A stretch of 64,000 nt of DNA from Amycolatopsis sp. FDAARGOS 1241 (GTDB taxonomy: Bacteria; Actinomycetota; Actinomycetes; Mycobacteriales; Pseudonocardiaceae): contig NZ_CP069526.1 in assembly GCF_016889705.1 (NCBI RefSeq), forward strand, positions 620,001-684,000, read 5' to 3'. Of the stretch, positions 1-11,310 are shown one piece after another. Both the position numbers and the translations under genes were made by a program. The notes beneath the pieces are model-generated. The model searched no databases. It was not told where the DNA came from and worked only from the letters and a program-made list of their open reading frames with translations. Every line of letters begins with the position of its first letter. Position 1 is the first letter of the stretch.

Positions 1-522
1 CGCCTGTGGCGCGAACTGTGGAGCGGCAACCCCCGCTCGTTCCACGGCAAGGTGCTGCGCTACGACTGGCTGCCGGACGTTCCGCGCCCAGCGCGCGAAG
101 GTGGCCCGCCGATCTGGCTCGCCGGCGCGACGCCGTCCGCGCTCCGGCGCGCGGGCGAGCTCTACGACGGCTGGCTCCCGTACCCACCCGCCCCCGCCGA
201 CTACGCCCGGGGCCTCGCCGCGATTCGTCCCTCGCGCCCGTTCACGCCGGCGTTGTTCGCGACCGTCTACGTGGACGACGACGCGGGCCGCGGCACGGCC
301 GTGCTGGAGGAGTACGCGAAAGGTACGTACCAGCGCCCGCTGTCCGTCGTCGGCGGTATCCAGACGATGCTCACGGGGCCCGCGCCGGTGGTTGCCGCCG
401 GGCTTCACGCGTACGCCGACGCCGGTGCAGACCACGTGCTCATCCGCATCGGCGCGATCGACCCTTCAACGGTGGCCGAGCAACTCCCGCGGATCGCCGA
501 AATTGTGGCGCAGCTGACTTGA
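1..522 (+). CDS. LLM-class (F420/FMN-dependent) oxidoreductase, C-terminal part
   Basis: The reading frame is open from base 1 and stops at 522, so this is the last ~173 residues of a gene that begins outside the window. The visible part carries features typical of the luciferase-like monooxygenase fold: a PPIWLAGATPSALRRAGELYDGW segment resembling the 'P..iGG.g..a...aa..aDGW' strand of the family, and a C-terminal GGIQTMLTGPAPVVAAGLHAY / DHVLIRI region that resembles the last beta-alpha units of the barrel. A cofactor (F420 or FMN) and a substrate cannot be told from the fragment. A second LLM enzyme lies at 40823-41686 but is not a close copy. Confidence 0.75.
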   Translation, partial: RLWRELWSGNPRSFHGKVLRYDWLPDVPRPAREGGPPIWLAGATPSALRRAGELYDGWLPYPPAPADYARGLAAIRPSRPFTPALFATVYVDDDAGRGTAVLEEYAKGTYQRPLSVVGGIQTMLTGPAPVVAAGLHAYADAGADHVLIRIGAIDPSTVAEQLPRIAEIVAQLT

Positions 523-567
523 ACCGATCAACACTTCCCATCCGTGTCACGGGCATCAGTCCGACGA

Positions 568-617
568 CACGGAAAGGAAGTGCGGTCATGATCGGCGACC
601 CCGACTGGAACCGTTGA
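568..617 (+). other. Duplicated leader with a nine-codon ORF
   Basis: A Shine-Dalgarno-like stretch (cacggaaaggaag, 568-580) is followed by ATG at 588 and an ORF of nine codons (MIGDPDWNR, stop 615-617). The same 13 bases recur at 759-771 directly before the ATG of the next gene, where the surrounding bases (gaagttgcgtcatga) are also nearly identical. The simplest reading is a duplicated translation-initiation region whose gene body was lost. A short leader peptide is possible but nothing else supports it. Confidence 0.4.
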
Positions 618-778
618 GCGCCACGCGGATTCCGGCCCGTTCGGCCATTTCCGGTTGCCCTGGCTGACCCGGACCTTGCTCGAACGAGTGAACCCGTGAA
701 CCTGGATGAGCTGCCGTTCCGTGTCCGCAACGGATCCCCGAACGCGAGGATTCGTTGCCACGGAAAGGAAGTTGCGTC

Positions 779-1627
779 ATGACCGCTCACGTGTTCCGCG
801 CCGGAGCCCCCGCCGACCTGGCGACGCTGCGCTCCCTGCGCGAGCTGCCCGGCCGCTGGATGGGGCGTGGTTTCAACCTCATCGCCCGTCCCGACAAACA
901 CGACAACCAGCCGTTTTTCCTGCAGTTGAGCGCCACTCAGGAGACGCTGGAGTTCGCGCCCATCGGCGCCCCCGTGCCCAACCGCGGCTCCGCCCAGGAC
1001 GACATCTTCTTCCGCGGCGTGCACTACACGCAGCAGATCAGCGACGCCGTCACGGGCGGCGCGCTGCACTTCGAGACGGGCCAGTGGATCGACGTGCCGG
1101 CCACCACCGCGCCCGCCGCGCCGGAAACCGTGGCCCGCCTCGCCACCATCCCCCACGGCGACGCCCTCCTCGCGCAGGGGCAGCCCCTGACCGTTCAGGG
1201 CGGCCCCCGCATCGACCCCGCCGACTCGACGCCCATCACCCACAGCACGGGCCAGCCCGTCACCAACGCGCAGTACCTGGCGCCCTTCACGACCACCCCG
1301 CTGCCCCCGGGCATCCCCGCGGGCGCCATCGCCAACCCGAACGTCGTCCTCACCGAGGCGATCAAGAACCAGCAGATCACCGAGACCGTCGTCCTGCCAC
1401 TGTCCACAACGGACGTGATCGGCGGTTCGGCCGGCGGCATCCAGAACATCCCGTTCGTGGTCACCAACGCCAACGCGACCAGCATGACCGCGGTGTTCTG
1501 GATCGAGAAGGTCTCGGATCCGGTCCTGGGCGAGTTCCTGCAGTTGCAGTACACGCAGACGATCATCCTGAACTTCCTCGACATCGACTGGCCGCACATC
1601 AATGTGGGGACGCTCGTGAAGCAGTGA
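779..1627 (+). CDS. Heme-binding-like beta-barrel protein (conserved hypothetical)
   Basis: This 282-residue protein starts at ATG 779, placed 7 bases after a GGAAAGGAAG ribosome-binding site; an upstream TTG at 755 would add eight residues but would overlap that site. The sequence has the layout of a conserved family often annotated as heme-binding/peroxidase-like: LPGRWMGRGFNLIARPD near the start, PFFLQLSATQETLEFAPIG, then GVHYTQQISD, GALHFETGQWIDVPATTAP and RLATIPHGDALLAQG. There is no signal peptide, membrane segment or lipobox, so it should be cytosolic. Heme binding is inferred from the family name I recall and not from a visible ligand. It stands alone, with no close co-directional partner. 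Confidence 0.6.
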   Translation: MTAHVFRAGAPADLATLRSLRELPGRWMGRGFNLIARPDKHDNQPFFLQLSATQETLEFAPIGAPVPNRGSAQDDIFFRGVHYTQQISDAVTGGALHFETGQWIDVPATTAPAAPETVARLATIPHGDALLAQGQPLTVQGGPRIDPADSTPITHSTGQPVTNAQYLAPFTTTPLPPGIPAGAIANPNVVLTEAIKNQQITETVVLPLSTTDVIGGSAGGIQNIPFVVTNANATSMTAVFWIEKVSDPVLGEFLQLQYTQTIILNFLDIDWPHINVGTLVKQ

Positions 1628-1639
1628 GCCGGACCGGGT

Positions 1640-1780
1640 GAGTGGTGTCGCGTTTGTGTCGCGATGTCAGCGTCGGGACGTCGGTGATGCTGTGCGGGTT
1701 TGGCTGAGTGGTGCCGCCTTCTGCGACAACGTCGGCGCCGGGACGTCGGTGAAGCTGGTCGGTCGAGTGGCGCCGCCTCG
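1640..1780 (+). repeat. Decayed tandem repeat, about 60-bp units
   Basis: Three diverged copies begin with GAGTGG(t/c)G(c/t)CG at about 1640, 1706 and 1765. The first two share CG-GGACGTCGGTGA-GCTG at their ends. A further short duplication (acagccggcgtact-gcct) follows at about 1861-1910. The region between 1628 and about 1918 has no convincing gene and looks like debris upstream of the frameshifted isomerase relic. Confidence 0.45.
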
Positions 1781-1917
1781 CGCTGCACACGAGCCTGTGG
1801 GTCAGCCCCGTCGGCACGTGTGCGGCGAGCCGGCCCGGCATCGGCGCGGTCTTGCCGCGGACAGCCGGCGTACTGGCCTGCCGTGCCGCGAACAGCCGGC
1901 GTACTTGCCTCCCTTAC

Positions 1918-2593
1918 CACGCACAGTCGGGCCAGACCCAGCACTGGGTCGCGGAGATCATCGAGCGGCGCATCACCGATCCCACCCAGCTGCCCACAGC
2001 GGTGGCCGCACTCCCTGCCGACCCCCGCGAGTGGCAGGCGTGGCTGTCGGGGTCCGCACAGCGGATCGGGAGCGCGTGCTCCGACGACGCACTCGAAGCG
2101 CCGGTGTTCAACGCCGCGGGGGGACGAGCGGACCGGGACGCGGTTCTGGCTGTCCAGCGTCCTCAACGAGACGGTCGTCCACGGCTTCGACGCAGCCACC
2201 GCGGCGGCGGGCCGACCGGCCGACATCGACGCCGACGTCGCAGCCGCGCTCATCGGCAACCACCTCACGGTGCTCACCTCCCCCACGTGGGAGCTGCAGC
2301 GGCCCGAGTCCGCCCACGCCCTCCGGGGCACGGGGCAGACCCTGCAGTGGCTGGCCACCGACACCGGGGACGGCGAGGGCGCTTGGTTCGTCGAACGGCG
2401 GCCGGACGGGGCAACGTGGCAGCCGGGCACCCGGCAGGCCGATGTGACGGTGGCCGGCCCGGCCCGGTCTCTGCTGCTGACCTTGACCCGGCGACTTCCT
2501 CTCACCGACCGCGACGCGACCGACCTCAGCATCGACGGCGACACCACCCTCGCCCGGCACTGGCTCGACAACACCGCCCACGTCAGCGGCTGA
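1918..2593 (+). pseudogene. Maleylpyruvate isomerase-family (mycothiol-dependent) protein, truncated and frameshifted
   Basis: Residues HWVAEIIERRITDP...SACSDDALEAPVFNAAG are read in one frame up to about 2117, and DERTGTRFWLSSVLNETVVHGFDAA...ARHWLDNTAHVSG continue in another frame to the stop at 2591-2593. Together they match the layout of the mycothiol-dependent maleylpyruvate isomerase / DinB-like family, including the W-x-x-x-x-x-E-x-x-x-H-x-x-D helix (FWLSSVLNETVVHGFD). The switch lies in a run of six G (2117-2122); with five G the frame would read AAGDERTGTRFW without interruption. The N-terminal ~40 residues with the first metal-binding His are also missing. The neighbourhood is repeat-rich and non-coding, which supports a dead gene rather than a sequencing slip alone. 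Confidence 0.75.
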
Positions 2594-2820
2594 CCGCACC
2601 GAGCGCCCGGCATCACCGGTACGAGACGCCGTCATCGGGAAGCAACGGACGGCGCGCGGGACGTTCACCTTGATCGAGGGAACCGGCGAACCAGGAAGTG
2701 ATCAGCAAGTCACCCGACTCGCCCGATGACGCGTCCCGGCGATTTCCGCGAAATGGTCGAGATGCTGACTTCCGAGAGCCCGCACCCAGCCACGAACTCG
2801 CCGCTTCCCTCCGGCCCCCA

Positions 2821-3120
2821 GGGGTCGGTTGCCTGGGCGACCGCCGGGGAGGTTGACGGGATCGACCTGTACGCCTCCTTTCGCGATCAGCGGCCGTCGT
2901 TCGGCCTGAGGGGTCGGTTGCCTGGGCGACCGCCGGGGAGGTTGACGAGATCGACCTGTACGCCTCCTTTCGCGCCCAGCCGCCGTCATCCGGCCTGAGG
3001 GGTCGGTTGCCTGGGCGACCGCCGGCGAGGTTGACGAGATCGACCTGTACGCCTCCTCACGCGCCCAGCCGCCGTCATCCGGCCTGACGGGTCGGTTGCC
3101 CGGGCGACCGCCGGCGAGAT
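2821..3120 (+). repeat. 89-bp tandem repeat, 3.4 copies
   Basis: Units begin with gGGTCGGTTGCC(t/c)GGGCGACCGCCGG at 2821, 2910, 2999 and 3088, so the period is exactly 89 bp in all three intervals; the last copy is partial and diverges after about 3120. Each unit contains GGTCG...CGACC and GGAGG...CCTCC inverted repeats that could form stem-loops. As 89 is not a multiple of three and no spacers differ between units, it is neither a protein repeat nor a CRISPR array. It fills most of the 600-base gap between the isomerase relic and mfd. Nothing else was found in 2594-2820. Confidence 0.85.
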
Positions 3121-3202
3121 CAACGAGGCGGACCCGCGGCCCACCTTCACCACGTGGCTGGGGCACCCCCACACCACCATCCCCGGGACGTAGGCTGGGA
3201 CG

Positions 3203-6781
<3,579 letters not shown>

Positions 6782-6879
6782 TCCGCTGCGGCGTACCCGG
6801 CTGGTGACACCGCGCCTCTTCGGGCGAACCACCAGCGCGAACGGTGGAGCGGAAGCGGTTTCGGCCGTACTCTCCGCTC

Positions 6880-7767
6880 ATGCTTGATCGCCCGACGACC
6901 GTGCGCAGTCGCCAGCTGGGTGCCCGCCTCCGCGAGCTGATGGCCGAGCACCGCTGGGGAGTGCGGGAAATGGCGCGGCGCCTGGACTGGCCGCCCACCC
7001 GCATCTCCAACATGTTCAACGGACGCCGCGGCGGCAAGTACCTCGACGTCGTCCAGATGCTCACGGTCATGGGCGTGGTCGGCGACGAGGCCGCCGAGCT
7101 GTACGCGCTGTGCGAAGACCTCGACGAGCCCGGGTTGCTGGAGACCTACCCGAACCTGCCGGCGCAGGTGAAAACGTTGGTGTGGCACGAAGAACGCGCC
7201 ACTGCGATCTCGGCCTATCAGGGCACGATCGTGCCGGGCTTGCTGCAGACCTCGGACTACGCCCGAGCGCTGATCAACGAAACCGGAAACGTGCCGCTGC
7301 AGGATGATGTTGATGAGCGAGTGTTTGCTCGAATGTCACGACAGGTCATCCTGTCGAAGCGCCCGCTGGTGACCTTCGAGTTCTTCATCCATGAGTTCGT
7401 GGTGCGGCTGCCAGTCGGGCAAGGGGACAAAGCGGTGATGTCCGGCCAGCTGCACCAGTTGCTGCAGCTGTCGGTGCGATCGAACATCTCAATCCGGATC
7501 GTGCCGGTGGCGGCTGGTGGCCATCCCGGAGTGTCAGGCCACTTTCAGCTGATCAACTCCGACAAGTTCCAGCCCGTCGCATACATCGACAGTGAGATCA
7601 CATCGCTATTTCTTGAGAAGGCGGAGGAGATCGAGGTCTACCAAGGTGTTCTCGAACGTCTTGGTGCGCTTGCGCTCGGTGAGGCAGAATCGAGGGAGCT
7701 TGTCGCCAGATTGGCGACAGACCTCTACTCACCTGGAGCGCAGCGGGATGTCCCTCGAATGGCGTAA
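6880..7767 (+). CDS. XRE-family transcriptional regulator with DUF5753 domain
   Basis: A helix-turn-helix lies at the N-terminus (LRELMAEHRWGVREMARRL...RISNMFNGRRGGKY), followed by the DUF5753 domain with its signature PGLLQTSDYARALI and the RQVIL..RPLVTFEFFIHE segment. The length of 295 residues is usual. I chose ATG 6880 because the extra residues from GTG 6844 are not part of the family. The gene overlaps by 20 bases a DUF397 gene; XRE/DUF397 pairs are abundant in streptomycetes and relatives, where members (the BldB/WhiJ-associated group) influence development and antibiotic production. Which promoters it controls here is unknown. Confidence 0.92.
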   Translation: MLDRPTTVRSRQLGARLRELMAEHRWGVREMARRLDWPPTRISNMFNGRRGGKYLDVVQMLTVMGVVGDEAAELYALCEDLDEPGLLETYPNLPAQVKTLVWHEERATAISAYQGTIVPGLLQTSDYARALINETGNVPLQDDVDERVFARMSRQVILSKRPLVTFEFFIHEFVVRLPVGQGDKAVMSGQLHQLLQLSVRSNISIRIVPVAAGGHPGVSGHFQLINSDKFQPVAYIDSEITSLFLEKAEEIEVYQGVLERLGALALGEAESRELVARLATDLYSPGAQRDVPRMA

Positions 7768-7966
7768 GAGCAGCTATAGCTCGAACGGCGGCGATTGCGT
7801 CGAGGTCGGCTGGCACAAGAGCAGCGACAGCAGCAATGGCTCTGCGTGTGTGGAGGTTGCGACCGCTCCCTCTGAGGTGCTGGTCAGGGACACGAAAGAC
7901 CGCGAGTCCGGCCACCTCACCGTCCCCGCGGTCGCCTGGCATGAGCTGCTCAGCCGGTTGAGCTGA
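7748..7966 (+). CDS. DUF397 protein with duplicated core motif
   Basis: A 72-residue protein starting at ATG 7748 inside the end of the XRE gene, in a different frame, so the two are translationally linked. DUF397 proteins usually have one W-[RH]-K-S-S-x-S-[SN]-x-G-x-x-C-V-E-V segment and then VRDSKD. Here the segment appears twice in tandem, WRKSSYSSNGGDCVEV and WHKSSDSSNGSACVEV, before the single VRDTKDRESGHLTVP part. The family acts as small partner of the adjacent XRE/DUF5753 regulator. The 3' end overlaps the convergent gene at 7950-8363 by 17 bases. Confidence 0.9.
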   Translation: MSLEWRKSSYSSNGGDCVEVGWHKSSDSSNGSACVEVATAPSEVLVRDTKDRESGHLTVPAVAWHELLSRLS

Positions 7967-8363
7967 GCTGGAACATCGGCGGCTCGCCTGTCGCCAGCTG
8001 CAAACGGACTTCCTCTTTCGGCGTAGGCAGCGCGCCCGCGCCCGCCATGGGCAGGGGCCTCGGGTGCCGGGGCTCGCGGGAGCCCGTGCCGCCACCGCGG
8101 CCGTTGTAGACGAGCAGTCCGCGTTCGGGGTCGGGGACCGCGTCGAGGGCGGCCGTCACGGCGGGCAGGTGCTTGAAGCGGTCGCGTTGCCGCTCGTCGG
8201 CGAACTCGATCTCGAGCGTGACGCCCCAGCGGTGGACGTGCCACGTCCACTGTTCGGCGCCGTGGGTGAGGGCGGCCTCGGTGAGGTTGTCGCCGTGCGC
8301 GCGTTGCCAGCTGTGCGCGGAAAACTCCCCGTCGAGGACCTCGATCGACAACCAAGAGTCCAT
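7950..8363 (-). CDS. Small conserved hypothetical protein
   Basis: This 137-residue protein starts at ATG 8363 (MDSWLSIEVLDGEFSAHSW). It has a compact alpha/beta-looking N-terminal half with many Trp (SAHSWQRAHG, EQWTWHVHRWGVTLEIEF) and a Gly/Pro/Arg-rich tail (YNGRGGGTGSREPRHPRPLP). There is no signal or membrane segment. I do not recognise a named domain. The codon pattern is normal for the region and it is placed back-to-back with the lipoprotein gene at 8440, sharing a 76-base divergent promoter region, so it is probably a real gene. Function unknown. Confidence 0.65.
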   Translation of the reverse strand: MDSWLSIEVLDGEFSAHSWQRAHGDNLTEAALTHGAEQWTWHVHRWGVTLEIEFADERQRDRFKHLPAVTAALDAVPDPERGLLVYNGRGGGTGSREPRHPRPLPMAGAGALPTPKEEVRLQLATGEPPMFQLSSTG

Positions 8364-8439
8364 ATGTCGACAATAAGCCGTCGCGCACCACGATGGTGTT
8401 GCGTTTCGGGGACGGGCGTGTGAGAGGGTATGGCCTGTG

Positions 8440-9468
8440 ATGCGGATCATGGGGCGCCCTAGCGTGGGAAAACGGACTAGCGCGCTGGTAACCGTCGTTT
8501 CCGGTGCACTCCTGCTCGCCGGGTGCGGCGCCGGGCCCAGCCAGGTGACCACCGCGGCGGTCATCGACGGTCAGGTCACCACCATCGACCAGGTGCAGAA
8601 CCTGATCGACAAGACCGTGCGCGAGCAGCCGTACGCGCAGCAGCTCGCCGCGCAGCACAAGCTCGACCTCGTGGGCCGGGAGATCCTGCGCCAGGAGGTG
8701 CTGCACGCCGTCGTGCAGAAGGCCGCGCAGAAGGAAGGCCTCACCGCCGACCCGGCCACCATCTCCGCCGCGCTGGCCCAGGGCGACCCGCTCGCCGGGC
8801 AGATGCCGGAGAACCTCGCGCAGGACCAGCCCGCGGCCGTGACGCAGCTCGTGCAGCGGGCGCGTGACCACCGCGAGGCGCTCACCGACCTCTACCTGGA
8901 GCAGCAGCTCACGGCGAAGTACCTGCCGAAGCTGTCGGTGAGCTTCGACTTCACGAGCGTCGGGGCGCCGACGGCGGACAGCGAGACGCCGGCCATCGAC
9001 CCGGCCACCGCGCGCAGCGAGGCGCTGGCGAAGGCTGAGGCGTACGCCGCGAACCCGGCGGCGCTCCAGGCGGATCTGGCCAAGGGCGTTCAAGGCAACG
9101 TCGGACAGCAGGCGGCGGCGATCTCGTCGCCGGGTGACGCGGGCACCGCGCTGTTCGGCGCACCGGCCAACTCGGTCATCGCGTTCCAGCCCAACCCGGA
9201 GTCGGAGCCGGCGTGGTGGGTCACCGCCGTCGTGAAGCAGCGGACGACGGACAAGCCGGTCTCCACGGACCAGGCGCAGCAGCCGACGCCGGACCAGATC
9301 GGGGCCATCGGGGTGCGGATGCTGCAGCAGTACGTCGGCGACGTCGACTACAAGATCAACCCGCGCTACGGCGTGTGGGACCCGGTGGGCATGGACCTCG
9401 CGGCCAACGCGAACAGCGTGCAGGGTGTCGTGCTGCCGGTCCGGGGACCGTCGCCGGCTCAGCCGTGA
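8440..9468 (+). CDS. SurA N-terminal-domain-like lipoprotein
   Basis: A 342-residue exported lipoprotein: a basic start, a hydrophobic stretch and the lipobox LLAGC near residue 29. The mature part begins with AAVIDGQVTTIDQVQNLID, the typical start of the SurA/PpiD chaperone N-terminal domain (SurA_N), followed by long helices rich in Gln and Ala; no parvulin catalytic domain is evident. It probably acts as a periplasmic-side folding helper. Start is ATG 8440; GTG 8437 immediately upstream is an alternative adding one residue. Its last bases overlap mazG (GTGA), so the two are cotranscribed, a pairing also common in related actinomycetes. Confidence 0.8.
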   Translation: MRIMGRPSVGKRTSALVTVVSGALLLAGCGAGPSQVTTAAVIDGQVTTIDQVQNLIDKTVREQPYAQQLAAQHKLDLVGREILRQEVLHAVVQKAAQKEGLTADPATISAALAQGDPLAGQMPENLAQDQPAAVTQLVQRARDHREALTDLYLEQQLTAKYLPKLSVSFDFTSVGAPTADSETPAIDPATARSEALAKAEAYAANPAALQADLAKGVQGNVGQQAAAISSPGDAGTALFGAPANSVIAFQPNPESEPAWWVTAVVKQRTTDKPVSTDQAQQPTPDQIGAIGVRMLQQYVGDVDYKINPRYGVWDPVGMDLAANANSVQGVVLPVRGPSPAQP

Positions 9469-10388
9469 CCGGTTCCGTGGTGGTGGTTGCCCATGGGGCG
9501 ACCGTCCCGGCCGCAGCGGTCGGGCTGCTGCGCAGCTCGGCGGTGTACGCGGCTTCGGACGTCGACGCTTCGGTGTTCGGCGTGCCGCCCGTGACGGAAG
9601 CGCCGGTGGGGCGCGAGTTCGTGCTCATCGCCGGCTCCGTGCGGGAACCGACGGCGGCGGCGTTGATCGCCGCCGGAGCGTCCGTGGTGGCGGCGCCGGT
9701 GCCGCCGTTGCTGGAAGCGGCGGAGGTCATGGACACGCTGCGCTCGCCCGGCGGCTGCCCGTGGGACGCGGTGCAGACGCACGAATCGTTGCGCCAGTAC
9801 CTCGTCGAGGAAACCTACGAGCTGCTCGACGCCATCGAGGAGAACGACCGCGAGGCGCTGCGCGAAGAACTCGGCGACGTGCTGCTGCAGGTGCTCTTCC
9901 ACGCGCGCGTCGCGGCCGAGGACGCGGTGGACCCGTTCACGATCGACGACGTCTCCCGCGCCTTGGTGGCCAAGCTCGTCGGCCGCCACCCGGCCATCTT
10001 CGCCGACGCGGACCACGTCGCGACGGCCGAGCGCCAGGAGCTCAAGTGGGAAGAGCTGAAGCAGGCGGAGAAGCAGCGCCGGTCCATTGTGGACGGCGTG
10101 GCGCTCGGCCAGCCGGCTGCCGCGCTGGCGGGCAAGCTCGGTCAGCGCAGCGGGCGCGCGGGCATTCCGCTGGACCTCTTCCCGGCGGGCTCGGCCGCGG
10201 CGGCACAGCTGTTCCGCATCGCGGCCACGGCGCGTCGAGCCGGGATCGACCCGGAGGGTGAGCTGCGGGCGGTCGCGAAGAAGTTCGCGGCCGACATCCG
10301 CGCCGCGGAGCGGGCGGCGCGAGAGGCCGGAGTGGAGCCGTCGACGCTTGAAGCCGACGGGTGGCGCAAGTTCTGGCCCGCCGGCTGA
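9465..10388 (+). CDS. mazG: Nucleoside triphosphate pyrophosphohydrolase MazG
   Basis: MazG hydrolyses nucleoside triphosphates to monophosphates and pyrophosphate, cleaning damaged or non-canonical nucleotides and affecting ppGpp levels. The 307-residue protein starts at GTG 9465, overlapping the preceding stop by 4 bases. The MazG core is clear: SPGGCPWDAVQTHESLRQYLVEE, the metal-binding EExxE/ExxD pattern in EETYELLDAIEE and LREELGDVLLQVLFHA, and KLVGRHPAIFAD with KWEELKQAEK. About 85 N-terminal residues before the core are a small extension also seen in actinobacterial MazG. It lies downstream of mfd, as in mycobacteria. Confidence 0.95.
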   Translation: MTGSVVVVAHGATVPAAAVGLLRSSAVYAASDVDASVFGVPPVTEAPVGREFVLIAGSVREPTAAALIAAGASVVAAPVPPLLEAAEVMDTLRSPGGCPWDAVQTHESLRQYLVEETYELLDAIEENDREALREELGDVLLQVLFHARVAAEDAVDPFTIDDVSRALVAKLVGRHPAIFADADHVATAERQELKWEELKQAEKQRRSIVDGVALGQPAAALAGKLGQRSGRAGIPLDLFPAGSAAAAQLFRIAATARRAGIDPEGELRAVAKKFAADIRAAERAAREAGVEPSTLEADGWRKFWPAG

Positions 10389-10524
10389 GCCCGCTCCTCG
10401 GGTTGTTTCGGCCACTCGCCGTGCCCCCGGCGGTACGTCACGCGGTGATCGGGCTTACTCTCGCGTGCTTTTGCGGCGGCTGCGGCCGACGATGGTGGTG
10501 TTGTCGGCAGGGAGGAAGCGCGTC

Positions 10525-11310
10525 GTGGGTCTGGGTGTGCTGAAGGGCATCCTCGAGGGTGTCGTCGAAGATCTGGAGGAGCGCAAGCGCGCGACCCCGC
10601 TGGCCGAACTGCAGGCCCGTGTACGCGATGTGGCGCCGGCGCGTGATCCGCTGCCCGCGTTCCGCGCGCCCGGCGTGTCGATCATCGCCGAGGTGAAGCG
10701 CAAGAGCCCGAGCAAGGGCGAGCTGGCCGACATCGCGGACCCCGCGTCGCTGGCGGCCCAGTACGAGCAGGGCGGTGCGGCGGCGATCAGCGTGCTCACT
10801 GAGAAGCGTCGTTTCGGCGGTTCGCTGGCGGATCTGGACGCGGTGCGCGCGCGGGTCGGCGTTTCCGTGCTGCGCAAGGACTTCATCGTCGACCCGTACC
10901 AGCTGTGGGAGGCGCGGGCGCACGGGGCGGACCTGGCCCTGCTGATGGTGGTGTCGCTGGAGGGCTCGCTGCTGGCGGACCTGCACGGCCTGGCCGTCGA
11001 GCTGGGGCTGACGCCGCTGGTCGAGTCGCACACCGCCGAGGAGCTGGACCGGGCGGTCGCTTCCGGCGCGCAGGTGCTGGGCGTCAACGCCCGCGACCTG
11101 ACGACGCTGGAAGTCGACCGCACCGTCTTCAAGGAGCTGGCCCCGCAGATCCCGGCCGACCGCGTGCGCGTCGCGGAGTCCGGGGTGGCGGGTCCGGGTG
11201 ACGTCGCGGAGTACCGCAGCTGGGGCGCGGACGTCGTGCTGGTCGGCGAGGCCCTCGTGCGCGCCGGCGACCCGGCGACGTCGGTCCGCGACTTCACCGC
11301 GTCCGCCTAG
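10525..11310 (+). CDS. trpC: Indole-3-glycerol phosphate synthase TrpC
   Basis: TrpC converts carboxyphenylamino-deoxyribulose phosphate to indole-3-glycerol phosphate in tryptophan synthesis. The 261-residue TIM barrel has the catalytic motifs IIAEVKRKSPSKG (Lys near the start), EKRRFGGS, VLRKDFIVDPYQ, LVESHT, LGVNARDLTTLEVD and VAESGV. GTG 10525 is chosen because GGAGGAAG ends 6 bases upstream and the product begins VGLGVLKGILEGV as other TrpC proteins do. It stands alone: the gene before is mazG at 136 bases and the gene after is convergent, so no other trp gene lies nearby. Whether it is the housekeeping or a second copy cannot be told from the window. Confidence 0.95.
   Translation: MGLGVLKGILEGVVEDLEERKRATPLAELQARVRDVAPARDPLPAFRAPGVSIIAEVKRKSPSKGELADIADPASLAAQYEQGGAAAISVLTEKRRFGGSLADLDAVRARVGVSVLRKDFIVDPYQLWEARAHGADLALLMVVSLEGSLLADLHGLAVELGLTPLVESHTAEELDRAVASGAQVLGVNARDLTTLEVDRTVFKELAPQIPADRVRVAESGVAGPGDVAEYRSWGADVVLVGEALVRAGDPATSVRDFTASA

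Noticed and set aside
1638..2447. A 269-residue protein in the third plus frame across the isomerase relic
   Set aside because: Arg/Pro/Gly-rich composition without homology, overlapping both halves of the recognisable relic in a different frame.
2821..3120. CRISPR array
   Set aside because: The 89-bp units are repeated whole, with no variable spacers and no cas genes nearby.
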